DNA from: an uncultured Clostridia bacterium
GTDB taxonomy: Bacteria > Bacillota > Clostridia > Oscillospirales > Acutalibacteraceae
NCBI GenBank assembly: GCA_946187325.1
Contig: CAMHQC010000017.1
Coordinates: 1-42,356, forward strand
Reading direction: 5' to 3'
DNA: 42,356 bases
Positions 8,074 through 15,447 of the stretch are shown piece after piece. Under the pieces are notes generated by a model that worked only from the letters and a program-made list of their open reading frames with translations, had not been told where the DNA came from and did not search any database. The position numbers and the translations under genes were made by a program. Position 1 is the first letter of the stretch, and each line of letters starts with the position of its first letter.

Positions 8074-8735
8074 TGTATACAATTAAGGATCTATACGATC
8101 TCGACCACACACTCGCTAAGGATTATTTATCTCAGTTCACATATCCCTGGGAAGCTTTAAAGGGCATCAAGGATTTTATCCTCGAGTTAGGCCCTACTCT
8201 CCCCGACGATTATGAAGAAGTTGAGAAAAACGTTTGGGTTCACAAAACAGCTACTGTTTTCCCTTCGGCTTATCTCGGCTCTCCCTGTATTATAGGCCCC
8301 GAAACCGAAGTAAGACACGGAGCGTTTATCAGAGGCTCGGCTTTAGTAGGAGCTAACTGTGTAATCGGTAACTCCGTTGAGCTTAAAAATGTAATCCTTT
8401 TCGACCATGTTCAGACTCCGCACTACAACTACGTAGGCGACTCTATCCTCGGCTATTTCTCACATATGGGCGCGGGTTCGATTACATCTAACGTTAAATC
8501 TGACAAAAAGCTCGTTGTCGTTAAAAACGGCACTGAGAAAATTGAAACAGGTATTAAAAAGTTCGGCGCAATGCTCGGCGACTATGTTGAGGTTGGTTGC
8601 AACGCGGTTTGCAACCCCGGTACCGTACTCGGCAGACACGTAAGCGTCTACCCGACATCCTGCGTACGCGGCGTTATTCCCGAGAACTGTATCTTTAAGA
8701 ATAACGGTGAAGTTATAGAAAGGAAGGCTGACTAA
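8073..8735 (+). CDS. Left-handed beta-helix acetyltransferase, GlmU C-terminal-like
   Basis: This 220-residue hexapeptide-repeat protein resembles the acetyltransferase half of GlmU without its uridylyltransferase domain. After a helical N-terminus (1-50), repeated hexapeptides run from about 55 to 205. The block HYNYVGDSILG matches the GlmU segment HLTYLGDAEIG and includes the equivalent of its catalytic His (His117 here). By family and position it probably acetylates glucosamine-1-phosphate; annotation as a pyrophosphorylase would be wrong because no nucleotidyltransferase domain is present. The start ATG overlaps the nagB stop (TAATG), with AAGGAGAG upstream. A separate uridylyltransferase would be needed elsewhere for UDP-GlcNAc. 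Confidence 0.85.
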   Translation: MYTIKDLYDLDHTLAKDYLSQFTYPWEALKGIKDFILELGPTLPDDYEEVEKNVWVHKTATVFPSAYLGSPCIIGPETEVRHGAFIRGSALVGANCVIGNSVELKNVILFDHVQTPHYNYVGDSILGYFSHMGAGSITSNVKSDKKLVVVKNGTEKIETGIKKFGAMLGDYVEVGCNAVCNPGTVLGRHVSVYPTSCVRGVIPENCIFKNNGEVIERKAD

Positions 8736-10087
8736 TGGGTAAATATTTCGGCACAGACGGCTTCCGCGGTGAAGCCAACAAAAACCTTACTTTCGAACAC
8801 GCCGTAAAAATCGGACGTTTCTTAGGCTGGTACTACGGCGCAAATATGAACAAAAAAGCTAAGGTAGTTATCGGTAAGGATACACGCCGTTCCTCATATA
8901 TGTTCGAGTACGCTCTTTGTACAGGACTTATGGCGAGCGGAGCGGACGCTTATATTATGCACGTAACGACTACTCCCTCGGTAGCTTATATTACTCGTAT
9001 CGATGATTTTGACTGCGGTATTATGATTTCCGCTTCACATAACCCCTATTACGACAACGGCATTAAGCTGTTGAACAATAAGGGCGAAAAGATGGAGGAG
9101 GAAACTCTCCTTAAAATCGAGGATTACATCGATGATAAGCTTGAAATTCCCGTAGCCGAAAGAGACGCTATCGGCCGTACAGTAGACTATGTATCGGGAC
9201 GTAACCGTTACATCGGATATCTTATCTCTATGAGCAAATACAGCTTCAAGGACGTTAAGGTAGGTCTCGACGTTGCGAACGGAGCTTCATGGCAGATTGC
9301 CAAGGGCGTATTCGACGCTCTCGGAGCTAAGACTTACGTAATCAACGACGCTCCCGACGGCTATAATATCAACACAGACTGCGGTTCTACTCATATTGAG
9401 CATCTTCAGAAATTCGTTGTAGATAACGGTCTTGATGTAGGCTTTGCTTACGACGGAGACGCTGACAGATGTTTAGCTGTTGACGAAAAGGGCAACGTTG
9501 TTACAGGCGACCACATTATCTACATCTACGGATGCTATATGAAAGAAAGAGGTAAGCTCTTAAACAACAAGGTTGTAGCTACTATTATGAGCAACTTCGG
9601 TCTTTTTAAGGCGCTCGATAAGGTAGGTATTGAGTACGATAAAACAAGCGTAGGCGACAAATACGTTTACGAAAATATGCTCCAGACAGGTAACCGTATC
9701 GGCGGCGAGGAGTCGGGACATATTATCTTCTCGAAATACGCTACTACAGGCGACGGCATCCTCACTTCCTTAAAGCTTATGGAAGTTATGCTCGCTAAGA
9801 AGAAGCCGATGAGCGAGCTCGCGGCTCCTATGGTTATGTATCCTCAGGTTCTCAAGAACGTTAAGGTTAAATCCAAGCCCGACGCTAAGAATGATCCCGA
9901 CGTACAGAAAGAGGTTGCGGCTGTAGCCGAGGCTCTCGGAAGCGACGGACGTATTCTCCTCAGAGAATCAGGCACAGAGCCCGTAATCCGTGTTATGGTT
10001 GAGGCTGATTCGGACGAAACCTGTGAGAAATATGTTGATCAGGTTATCGACGTAATCCGCGCTAAAGGTCATATTATCGGCGAATAA
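8735..10087 (+). CDS. glmM: Phosphoglucosamine mutase
   Basis: This 450-residue alpha-D-phosphohexomutase interconverts GlcN6P and GlcN1P through a phosphoserine. It has the four expected sites: ISASHNPYYDNG with phosphoserine Ser101, DGDADRCLAVD (metal loop), GGEESGHII (sugar-binding loop) and RESGTEPVIRV (phosphate-binding loop). It is the third gene of the ribozyme-led operon, coupled to the acetyltransferase by a TAATG overlap. Its position after a GlcN6P-forming enzyme and before the GlcN1P acetylation step supports the glucosamine rather than a general glucose or mannose specificity. Confidence 0.93.
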   Translation: MGKYFGTDGFRGEANKNLTFEHAVKIGRFLGWYYGANMNKKAKVVIGKDTRRSSYMFEYALCTGLMASGADAYIMHVTTTPSVAYITRIDDFDCGIMISASHNPYYDNGIKLLNNKGEKMEEETLLKIEDYIDDKLEIPVAERDAIGRTVDYVSGRNRYIGYLISMSKYSFKDVKVGLDVANGASWQIAKGVFDALGAKTYVINDAPDGYNINTDCGSTHIEHLQKFVVDNGLDVGFAYDGDADRCLAVDEKGNVVTGDHIIYIYGCYMKERGKLLNNKVVATIMSNFGLFKALDKVGIEYDKTSVGDKYVYENMLQTGNRIGGEESGHIIFSKYATTGDGILTSLKLMEVMLAKKKPMSELAAPMVMYPQVLKNVKVKSKPDAKNDPDVQKEVAAVAEALGSDGRILLRESGTEPVIRVMVEADSDETCEKYVDQVIDVIRAKGHIIGE

Positions 10088-10091
10088 ATTT

Positions 10092-10228
10092 ACAAGAAAG
10101 CGCGCGCAATCGGCGCGACCGCTTTCGTATAATTATTGCTCGTGCGCGCGCAGCGTGCAACTGAGCAAACAATACAAATATTATTACTCTATAGGAGTAA
10201 AGTTTTGAGTAATTTCCAATAGAGTATA
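10092..10228. repeat. Intergenic repeat family, copy 1 (short form)
   Basis: The left half is GC-rich and palindromic (GAAAGCGCGCGCAATCGGCG ... GCTTTC, then GCTCGTGCGCGCGCAGCG ... GAGC). The right half is TACTCTATAGGAGT ... GAGTAATTTCC-ATAGAGTA with near-inverted ends. Nearly the same element lies at 20625-20810, where the right half is about 47 bases longer internally. No coding sense is visible. Confidence 0.8.
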
Positions 10229-10237
10229 AAATGCCAA

Positions 10238-10265
10238 GAGTCTGCTCATTGAGCAGGCTCTTTTT
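10238..10265 (+). terminator. Intrinsic terminator of the nagB-glmM operon
   Basis: A 10-bp stem (GAGTCTGCTC / GAGCAGGCTC, one G-T pair) with a 3-base loop is followed by TTTTT. It lies after the intergenic repeat and before the sigma-factor promoter. Confidence 0.85.
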
Positions 10266-10291
10266 GCGTAAAAAGGTGAATTTTTTCGCTA

Positions 10292-10321
10292 TAGACAAAA
10301 CAATTAAAATATTGTTATAAT
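10292..10321 (+). promoter_or_regulatory. Promoter upstream of the ECF sigma operon
   Basis: TAGACA (10292-10297) and a perfect TATAAT (10316-10321) are spaced by 18 bases. It looks like a housekeeping promoter about 80 bases before the start codon. A second, autoregulated promoter is possible but I cannot identify one confidently. Confidence 0.6.
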
Positions 10322-10403
10322 AAAATAAAATTTTTCGAATCCGTGCGATAAAAACCTCGTTTTAACCGTTATATTTACAGAAAGTAACAAAGAGGATAAA
10401 ACA

Positions 10404-10970
10404 GTGCTGTTATTTACTTTTGAGTCTCAAGAAGAGAAGAAACAAGTTAATATCGACGAAAACCTTTTCCCGAGAATCGCAAACGGCGAAAAGGAAGCTT
10501 TCTGTGAGCTTTATGAACTGTGCGGTAAAACCGTCTTTACCTACGCGCTGTCCATACTGCGTAACGTAAGTGAAGCCGAGGACGCGGCTTCGGAGGCGTT
10601 CCTTAAAATCAGAACGGCGTCAGGAGCTTATAAGCCCTGTGGAAAACCTATGGCGTGGATTTTTACAATAACTAAAAACATCTGCGTAAATATGTTCCGT
10701 ACAGAAAGTAAAAAAGCAAAATCCCGTCTCGAAGATTTAGACAATTTATCAGCGCTCGATAAAATCTCGGATATCGAGGACAGGATTGTACTTAAATCCG
10801 CTTTGACCATTTTGTCCGACACGGAATGCCGGATTATACTATTGCACGCCGTTTCGGGAGAAAAACACAGAGAAATCGCCGAAAACTTAGGACTTCCCCT
10901 TTCGACCGTACTTTCTAAATATAACCGCGGTATAAAAAAACTAAGAAAGGAGCTGGAGGGTAAGCTATGA
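10404..10970 (+). CDS. ECF-type RNA polymerase sigma factor
   Basis: This 188-residue sigma-70 family protein has only regions 2 and 4. Region 2 spans about residues 22-100 (ELYELCGKTVFTYALSILRN, then EDAASEAFLKI). Region 4 spans about 130-185 (REIAENLGLPLSTVLSKYNRG forms the helix-turn-helix). The GTG start has GAGG eight bases upstream. Its last codons overlap the start of the RsgI-like gene, so the two are translated together, the usual sign of a sigma/anti-sigma pair. Which promoters it serves is not visible. Confidence 0.88.
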   Translation: MLLFTFESQEEKKQVNIDENLFPRIANGEKEAFCELYELCGKTVFTYALSILRNVSEAEDAASEAFLKIRTASGAYKPCGKPMAWIFTITKNICVNMFRTESKKAKSRLEDLDNLSALDKISDIEDRIVLKSALTILSDTECRIILLHAVSGEKHREIAENLGLPLSTVLSKYNRGIKKLRKELEGKL

Positions 10971-11950
10971 GGAATATTTCCGAATACGAGATTAACTCGA
11001 AACTCAAAAGCGGAATAGATGAGCTTTATAACGATTCAGCTCAGAGGCTCTGGGATATTCCGATAGACAAAGCTGAAGTATATGATCTAATATATAAAAA
11101 GAAAAAACGTTTAGCTTTAAAGCTTCTCATTCCGATAGCGGCTTCGCTTGTAATATTAGTCGGCATTTTCACTGTTATTCAGTCTCGCTTCGAGGCTACG
11201 GTCTACTTAGATGTAAACCCGTCAATCGAGCTAAAAACAAATTCATTCGACAAAATTATCGACGTAAAAGCCGATAACAAGGACGGAAAAACCGTACTCG
11301 ACGATATGAATTTATACAATACCGATATAGACGTAGGTGTAAACGCCGTAGTAGGAGCGATGATTAAGCACGGATACCTTGACAAAGCAAAACGCTTTAT
11401 ACTACTCTCGGTAGACAGCGACAACAAAGAAAGAGCCGATAATCTTAAAAAACGTCTCTCGGTCGATTTAAACAAAACGTTAACTAAAACAATCGGTTCG
11501 GGTTCTGTGCTTGAACAGAATGTCGAGGATAACGCCGACGTCGAAAAGCTCGCGGAAAAATACCGCATCACCTACGGGAAAGCGTATCTTATACAGAAAA
11601 TTATAGAGCTGAATCCGAAAATTAGTTTTTCAACGCTCGCTAATAAAAACATCCGGGATATGATAGTATATCTAAAACAACAAAACGTCGATATACGAAA
11701 AATTATAGAGTACAACGGCGACGATTTAGACGATATTATGGAGGATGCTAACGAACGTTACTACGGAGACGATCTCGACGGCGATGACGATAAAGAACCG
11801 TCGTCAAAATCGAATAAAAGCTCAATTGTTAAAAGCCGGGACGATGATTCCGATGACTTTGATGACGATGACAGCGATGACGACGATGACGATGATGACG
11901 ATGATGACAGAAACGACGTCGATGACGGCGGCGATATAGATGATGATTAA
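10967..11950 (+). CDS. RsgI-like transmembrane anti-sigma factor with poly-Asp tail
   Basis: This 327-residue protein probably sequesters the ECF sigma factor from the membrane. The cytoplasmic N-terminus (1-48) is followed by one membrane helix (about 50-68) and an RsgI-type middle domain beginning ATVYLDVNPSIEL and running to about 150. A helical region follows (to ~265). The C-terminal ~60 residues are almost entirely Asp, Ser and Asn with a run of 11 consecutive Asp, encoded by alternating GAT/GAC. In clostridial RsgI proteins this end carries an extracellular sensing module; here it is a highly acidic tail, possibly binding Ca2+ or other cations (inference). The start overlaps the sigma gene by four bases. 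Confidence 0.82.
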   Translation: MRNISEYEINSKLKSGIDELYNDSAQRLWDIPIDKAEVYDLIYKKKKRLALKLLIPIAASLVILVGIFTVIQSRFEATVYLDVNPSIELKTNSFDKIIDVKADNKDGKTVLDDMNLYNTDIDVGVNAVVGAMIKHGYLDKAKRFILLSVDSDNKERADNLKKRLSVDLNKTLTKTIGSGSVLEQNVEDNADVEKLAEKYRITYGKAYLIQKIIELNPKISFSTLANKNIRDMIVYLKQQNVDIRKIIEYNGDDLDDIMEDANERYYGDDLDGDDDKEPSSKSNKSSIVKSRDDDSDDFDDDDSDDDDDDDDDDDRNDVDDGGDIDDD

Positions 11951-11962
11951 GGAGGAAATATC

Positions 11963-12496
11963 ATGACAAAATCAATTAACCAAAAACTCATTACAGCTAT
12001 TATATGCGCACTGCTAGCGGTGATTACAGCGGCGTTTTCCGTAAATATCTCCGCAAGCGCGGCTGGTAATATCAGCAAGGCTAAGGCTAAATCAATCGCG
12101 CTTAAAGACGCTAAGGTAAAGAAAAAATCCGCGGCGTTTATCAAATGTAAGCTTGTAAAGGACGACGGCGTTAAACAGTACGACATAGAATTTCTGACGA
12201 AAAGATATAAGTACGAGTACGAAATCAAGGCTAAAAACGGCAAGATTCTCGACAAGGAAAAAGAAAAGATAAAGAACTACAAGGGCTCGGATATCGGAAA
12301 AGAAAAAGCCAAATCTATCGCCGTAAAGAACGCGGGCTTTAAGAAAAGCGAAGTTAAATTCAAAAAATGCAGGCTCGATGTAGACGATGGAATAAGACTT
12401 TATGAGGTAGAGTTTACCAAAGGAAGCAAGAAATACGAGTATGATATAAATTCTAAATCGGGAAAAATCATTGATAAGGATATAGATTATATTTAA
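11963..12496 (+). CDS. Secreted protein with two PepSY-like domains
   Basis: This 177-residue protein begins with a signal peptide (KSINQKL, then a hydrophobic core and ASAAG at about 31-35). Two repeats of a PepSY-type fold follow. Each starts with KAKSIALKDA or KAKSIAVKNA, continues YDIEF or YEVEF, and ends with a KNGKILDK or KSGKIIDK motif (about 36-98 and 108-173). A GGAGG site lies upstream of ATG. Twelve bases from the anti-sigma gene, it is the third gene of the sigma operon and probably acts at the cell surface near the anti-sigma factor's exterior domain. Confidence 0.85.
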   Translation: MTKSINQKLITAIICALLAVITAAFSVNISASAAGNISKAKAKSIALKDAKVKKKSAAFIKCKLVKDDGVKQYDIEFLTKRYKYEYEIKAKNGKILDKEKEKIKNYKGSDIGKEKAKSIAVKNAGFKKSEVKFKKCRLDVDDGIRLYEVEFTKGSKKYEYDINSKSGKIIDKDIDYI

Positions 12497-12507
12497 ACGG
12501 CAAAGCG

Positions 12508-12544
12508 GGACGGCTCAAAACAAATTTTGAGCCGTCCTCTTTTT
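12508..12544 (+). terminator. Terminator of the sigma/anti-sigma/PepSY operon
   Basis: A 13-bp stem (GGACGGCTCAAAA / TTTTGAGCCGTCC) with a 4-base loop is followed by TCTTTTT. It abuts the stop codon of the leftward CotF-like gene. Confidence 0.9.
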
Positions 12545-12792
12545 CAGCCTTGTACGCTGAATTTCTGTTTAACGCTGTTGAGTTTAGTTGCTTCGGCGGT
12601 GTCGGTCTGGTACCAGCCTTTAGCCTGCATTTTCTTATAGATATCGTCCTGAAGCTTTAAAGAATCGTTTAAGCTGTTCGAAAACGTTTGGTGGACATTT
12701 TCGGTAGAGGACTCAATCGCGCCGTGCATAAAAAGGTCACATACGCCCTTTTCGAGCATTAGCATATTTTCCATTAAGTTTCTGTCGTCCAT
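12544..12792 (-). CDS. CotF-like spore coat protein
   Basis: This 82-residue protein resembles the coat protein F family: MENMLMLEKGVCDLFMHGAI near the N-terminus, a helical middle (NSLNDSLKLQDDIYKKMQAKGW) and a short Gln-rich end. That family is found in or on the spore coat, which suggests a spore-former. The gene lies 14 bases after a second small gene of similar helical make-up and is probably cotranscribed with it. Family assignment comes from motif recognition. Confidence 0.7.
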   Translation of the reverse strand: MDDRNLMENMLMLEKGVCDLFMHGAIESSTENVHQTFSNSLNDSLKLQDDIYKKMQAKGWYQTDTAEATKLNSVKQKFSVQG

Positions 12793-12806
12793 ACTTCTCT
12801 CTCCTT

Positions 12807-12980
12807 TTAAAGCAGATTATAGAAATTACCGAAAATCTCTTTGTGTTTACTTACACACTGTTCGGTAAAATTTTTAAGATCGCCGTCGCTGATTCGCGAA
12901 GCGATTTCTTTAAACTGAGTCTGGTAATACTGCTCGTGACCGAGCGCGTCTTCTACATACAAAAGTTCTTTTGATGTCAT
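12807..12980 (-). CDS. Small CotF-associated protein
   Basis: This 57-residue mostly helical protein (MTSKELLYVEDALGHEQYYQ at the start, ending GNFYNLL) lies directly upstream of the CotF-like gene. Such short partners often precede cotF-type genes, and the LGHEQYY region resembles the N-terminal half of CotF-family proteins. I chose ATG 12980, the first Met that begins the conserved-looking part. Its nearest Shine-Dalgarno-like AAAGG is about 14 bases upstream, farther than usual, and a GTG at 13007 is the alternative. Confidence 0.6.
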   Translation of the reverse strand: MTSKELLYVEDALGHEQYYQTQFKEIASRISDGDLKNFTEQCVSKHKEIFGNFYNLL

Positions 12981-13083
12981 AATAATTGCCGTAGCCTTTC
13001 CGCCCACAAATAGTTATTAAACCTTACGCTGTTACCGTGGGCAGATAAAGCGTAAACGGCAATTAAGCCGCCAGCTCTGCATG

Positions 13084-13191
13084 GGTTTTATTATCCAAAA
13101 CAAGTTTTGGATAAAACCTCAGCTCGTGCGTACTCAGCGCAACTGAGCGGGTAATATTAATTTGAGATAGTGTGAGCTTTCACACTATTTC
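13084..13191. repeat. Hairpin-rich intergenic segment
   Basis: Three structures follow one another: an imperfect inverted repeat at about 13084-13118 (GGTTTTAT-TCCAAAA / TTTTGGATAAAACC), a GC-rich block CAGCTCGTGCG ... CAACTGAGC resembling part of the intergenic repeats at 10092 and 20625, and a stem ATAGTGTGA / TCACACTAT near 13166-13188. No gene is seen between 12981 and 13251. Confidence 0.6.
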
Positions 13192-13251
13192 TCCTCTGTA
13201 ATAGCTTTAGCGGATAAAATAAAAATATTCTTTAAATATTTGAAAATTAGC

Positions 13252-13279
13252 TTGACAAAATAGGAATGTGTGCTATAAT
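13252..13279 (+). promoter_or_regulatory. Sigma-A promoter of the gpx-CDF-ohrR operon
   Basis: Perfect TTGACA (13252-13257) and TATAAT (13274-13279) hexamers are spaced by 16 bases. The expected start near 13286 falls inside the palindromic operator that follows. Confidence 0.85.
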
Positions 13280-13282
13280 ATT

Positions 13283-13304
13283 ATTAAATTGTACACAATT
13301 TAAT
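13283..13304. promoter_or_regulatory. 22-bp palindromic operator, probable OhrR site
   Basis: Ten-bp perfect arms ATTAAATTGT and ACAATTTAAT flank AC. The palindrome covers the predicted transcription start, so a bound repressor would block initiation. The half-sites ACAATT/AATTGT are those of known OhrR operators, although here they point outward from the centre rather than inward. The operon's third gene is an OhrR homolog, suggesting autoregulation. Confidence 0.75.
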
Positions 13305-13325
13305 TTTATACAAAGGAGCATTGAT

Positions 13326-13799
13326 ATGAGTATTTATGATTATAAAGTAAAAGACGCTAAAGGCGAAACAGTTGATATGGCTGACTACAAAGGTAAGGTT
13401 CTCCTTATCGTGAACACAGCTACAGGCTGTGGATTTACTCCCCAGTACGACGGTCTCGAGAAGCTTTACGCCGATTATAAGGACAAGGGCTTTGAGATTC
13501 TCGACTTCCCGTGCAACCAGTTCGGCAATCAGGCGCCCGGTACAGAGGAAGAAATCGTGAGCTTCTGTAAGATGAAGTTCGGCACAACTTTTAAACAGTT
13601 CGCCAAGGTTGAGGTAAACGGCGACAACGAGGAACCCTTGTTCACCTATCTTAAATCTCAGAAAAAAGGTATCGGCGGTTCGAAGATTAAATGGAACTTT
13701 ACTAAGTTTTTAGTAGACAGAGAGGGTAACGTTATTGACCGTTTCGGCTCGACTACTACTCCCGAAAAAATTGCCGGTAAGATAGAGAAGGTACTCTAA
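13326..13799 (+). CDS. Glutathione peroxidase-family (thiol peroxidase) protein
   Basis: This 157-residue GPx-fold peroxidase reduces H2O2 or organic hydroperoxides. The catalytic residue is Cys35 in TATGCGFTPQY (cysteine, not selenocysteine). FPCNQFGNQ and WNFTKFLVDREG supply the partner Gln and Trp. A further Cys in IVSFCKMKFG could be the resolving Cys of thioredoxin-linked members. The size fits bacterial GPx (about 160). ATG 13326 follows AAAGGAG; the longer frame would begin inside the promoter. It is the first gene behind the palindromic operator, followed after two bases by a metal exporter and then by ohrR. Confidence 0.92.
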   Translation: MSIYDYKVKDAKGETVDMADYKGKVLLIVNTATGCGFTPQYDGLEKLYADYKDKGFEILDFPCNQFGNQAPGTEEEIVSFCKMKFGTTFKQFAKVEVNGDNEEPLFTYLKSQKKGIGGSKIKWNFTKFLVDREGNVIDRFGSTTTPEKIAGKIEKVL

Positions 13800-13801
13800 A
13801 A

Positions 13802-14908
13802 ATGGAACTCAACAGGGATAAAGTCATAGTCCGCACAAGTTTTATCGGCATCGCGGTAAACGTGGTACTCGTTTTATTCAAGATGGCGGTAGGACTTGTG
13901 GCGAACTCTATCGCGATTATACTCGACGCGGTAAACAACTTAAGCGACGTACTTTCGTCGTCGATTACTATAGCCGGAACTAAGCTTGCTTCTAAGGCTC
14001 CCGACAAAAAGCACCCTTACGGTCACGGCAGGGTCGAATACATCACCTCGGTAGTTATCTCGGTTATCGTGCTTTTAGCGGGTATAACCTCTATGAGAGA
14101 ATCTATCGAAAAGATTATACATCCCGTTAAGACCAACTACTCGATTTACACAATTATTATTATCTCGGTAGCGATTTTAGCGAAATTTATACTTGGAAGA
14201 TACGTTAAAGCTACGGGTAAAAAGCTTAACTCCCAATCCCTAATAGCTTCGGGCTCAGACGCGCTGTTCGACGCGGTGCTATCGTTTACGACCTTAGTCG
14301 GAGCGGTTATAAATATGATATGGGGATTACAACTCGAGGGTATACTCGGCGCGTTAATCTCGGTTATAATTATAAAAGCGGGTATCGATATGCTCAGAGA
14401 GGGCTTATCGAGTATTATAGGACTTCGAACCGACTCGGAAATTACCGACAACGTAAAGGATACGGTCGCAAGCTTCGAGCAGGTCAACGGCGTTTACGAC
14501 CTTACTCTACACAATTACGGTCCGACGAAGCTTATCGGCTCGGTACATATCGAGGTAAACGATAATATGACCGCGAGGGAGATTCACGAGCTCACCCGAA
14601 AAATCTCCGAGAAAATTATAGAGAAGTTCGGAATAATACTTACCGTCGGAATTTACGCTTCGAATACTTCCGAAGAATATGAAAAGTATAAAACAATCGT
14701 CAAGGAAGAAATCGAAAAGCATCCCGAAGTATTACAGATGCACGGACTTTATATAGAGGACGAAAGGAAACTCCTCTCGTTCGATATTGTCGTAGATTTC
14801 GACCACGACGGCGAAAAAGTTAAGAAAGAAATAGCCGAAAACCTGAGCAAGAAAATTACGGAGTACAACATCTACATTGTTCTTGACTCTGATTTCAGCG
14901 ATATATAA
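13802..14908 (+). CDS. Cation diffusion facilitator, probably Mn/Fe efflux
   Basis: This 368-residue CDF transporter has six membrane helices in about the first 210 residues and a cytoplasmic ferredoxin-like domain after that. HPYGHGR lies between helices 2 and 3. In helix 2 the metal-site pattern is NxxxD (NNLSD); in helix 5 it is DxxxD (DALFD). Zinc exporters such as YiiP have His in the first helix-5 position, so Asp there points to manganese or iron. The C-terminal end is about 80 residues longer than the shortest CDFs. Translationally linked to gpx (2-base gap) and close to ohrR (9 bases), it may help control metals during peroxide stress. Confidence 0.9.
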   Translation: MELNRDKVIVRTSFIGIAVNVVLVLFKMAVGLVANSIAIILDAVNNLSDVLSSSITIAGTKLASKAPDKKHPYGHGRVEYITSVVISVIVLLAGITSMRESIEKIIHPVKTNYSIYTIIIISVAILAKFILGRYVKATGKKLNSQSLIASGSDALFDAVLSFTTLVGAVINMIWGLQLEGILGALISVIIIKAGIDMLREGLSSIIGLRTDSEITDNVKDTVASFEQVNGVYDLTLHNYGPTKLIGSVHIEVNDNMTAREIHELTRKISEKIIEKFGIILTVGIYASNTSEEYEKYKTIVKEEIEKHPEVLQMHGLYIEDERKLLSFDIVVDFDHDGEKVKKEIAENLSKKITEYNIYIVLDSDFSDI

Positions 14909-14917
14909 GGTAATTTT

Positions 14918-15352
14918 ATGGATAAAAATTCAGATACATTAAAACTTGAAAATCAACTTTGCTTCCCGCTTTACGCGTGTTCAAAGGAAATAGTACGGCG
15001 TTACAAGCCCTATCTCGACGAGATCGACTTAACCTACACCCAGTACATAACTATGATGGTTATGTGGGAAGTAAAGCAGATTAACGTTAAGGAACTCGGC
15101 AAAAAGCTTTTTCTCGACTCAGGAACTCTCACTCCCCTGTTAAAAAAGCTCGAGAGTAAGGATTACGTAAAACGCGAGCGTTCAAAACACGACGAGCGCA
15201 ATCTTATCGTTACCATAACGGAAAAGGGCGAGGCGCTTAAATCTAAAGCTGTAGATATACCCGAAAAGGTTTCGGCGTGTATGACATTAAGCGAGGATAA
15301 GGCAAAGGCATTATACAGCGTACTTTATGAGATTTTAGACTCGATGGAATAG
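14918..15352 (+). CDS. ohrR: OhrR-type MarR-family peroxide-sensing repressor
   Basis: This 144-residue winged-helix regulator closely follows B. subtilis OhrR: LKLENQLCF places the reactive Cys exactly at position 15, YKPYLDEI follows, and the DNA-binding part contains LFLDSGTLTPLLKKLE and the wing KHDERNL. In the known family, oxidation of this Cys by organic hydroperoxide releases the protein from DNA. It is the last gene of the gpx-CDF-ohrR operon, whose promoter carries a matching palindrome, so autoregulation is likely. Its usual target ohrA is absent here and a GPx takes that place. Confidence 0.92.
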   Translation: MDKNSDTLKLENQLCFPLYACSKEIVRRYKPYLDEIDLTYTQYITMMVMWEVKQINVKELGKKLFLDSGTLTPLLKKLESKDYVKRERSKHDERNLIVTITEKGEALKSKAVDIPEKVSACMTLSEDKAKALYSVLYEILDSME

Positions 15353-15406
15353 ATAATGAAGATTTTTTCAACACTCCTTTCCTTTTTTCTATCTGGTTTT
15401 CATTAC

Positions 15407-15442
15407 AAAAGGCAAGTTCAATTTGAACTTGCCTTTTGTGTT
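15407..15442. terminator. Bidirectional terminator between ohrR and the SDR gene
   Basis: A 14-bp perfect stem (AAAAGGCAAGTTCA / TGAACTTGCCTTTT) with a three-base loop lies between convergent genes and has A- and T-runs on its two sides. Confidence 0.9.
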
Positions 15443-15447
15443 TAGGT

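Noticed and set aside
11745..11939. Met/Thr-rich frame over the end of the anti-sigma gene.
   Set aside because: It is the shifted reading of the GAT/GAC poly-Asp tract.
13430..13435. Selenoprotein-type GPx.
   Set aside because: The catalytic codon is TGT (Cys); no TGA recoding is needed.
14320..14565. Arg/Tyr-rich frame inside the CDF gene.
   Set aside because: Frame-shifted shadow of the transporter with biased composition and no ribosome binding site.
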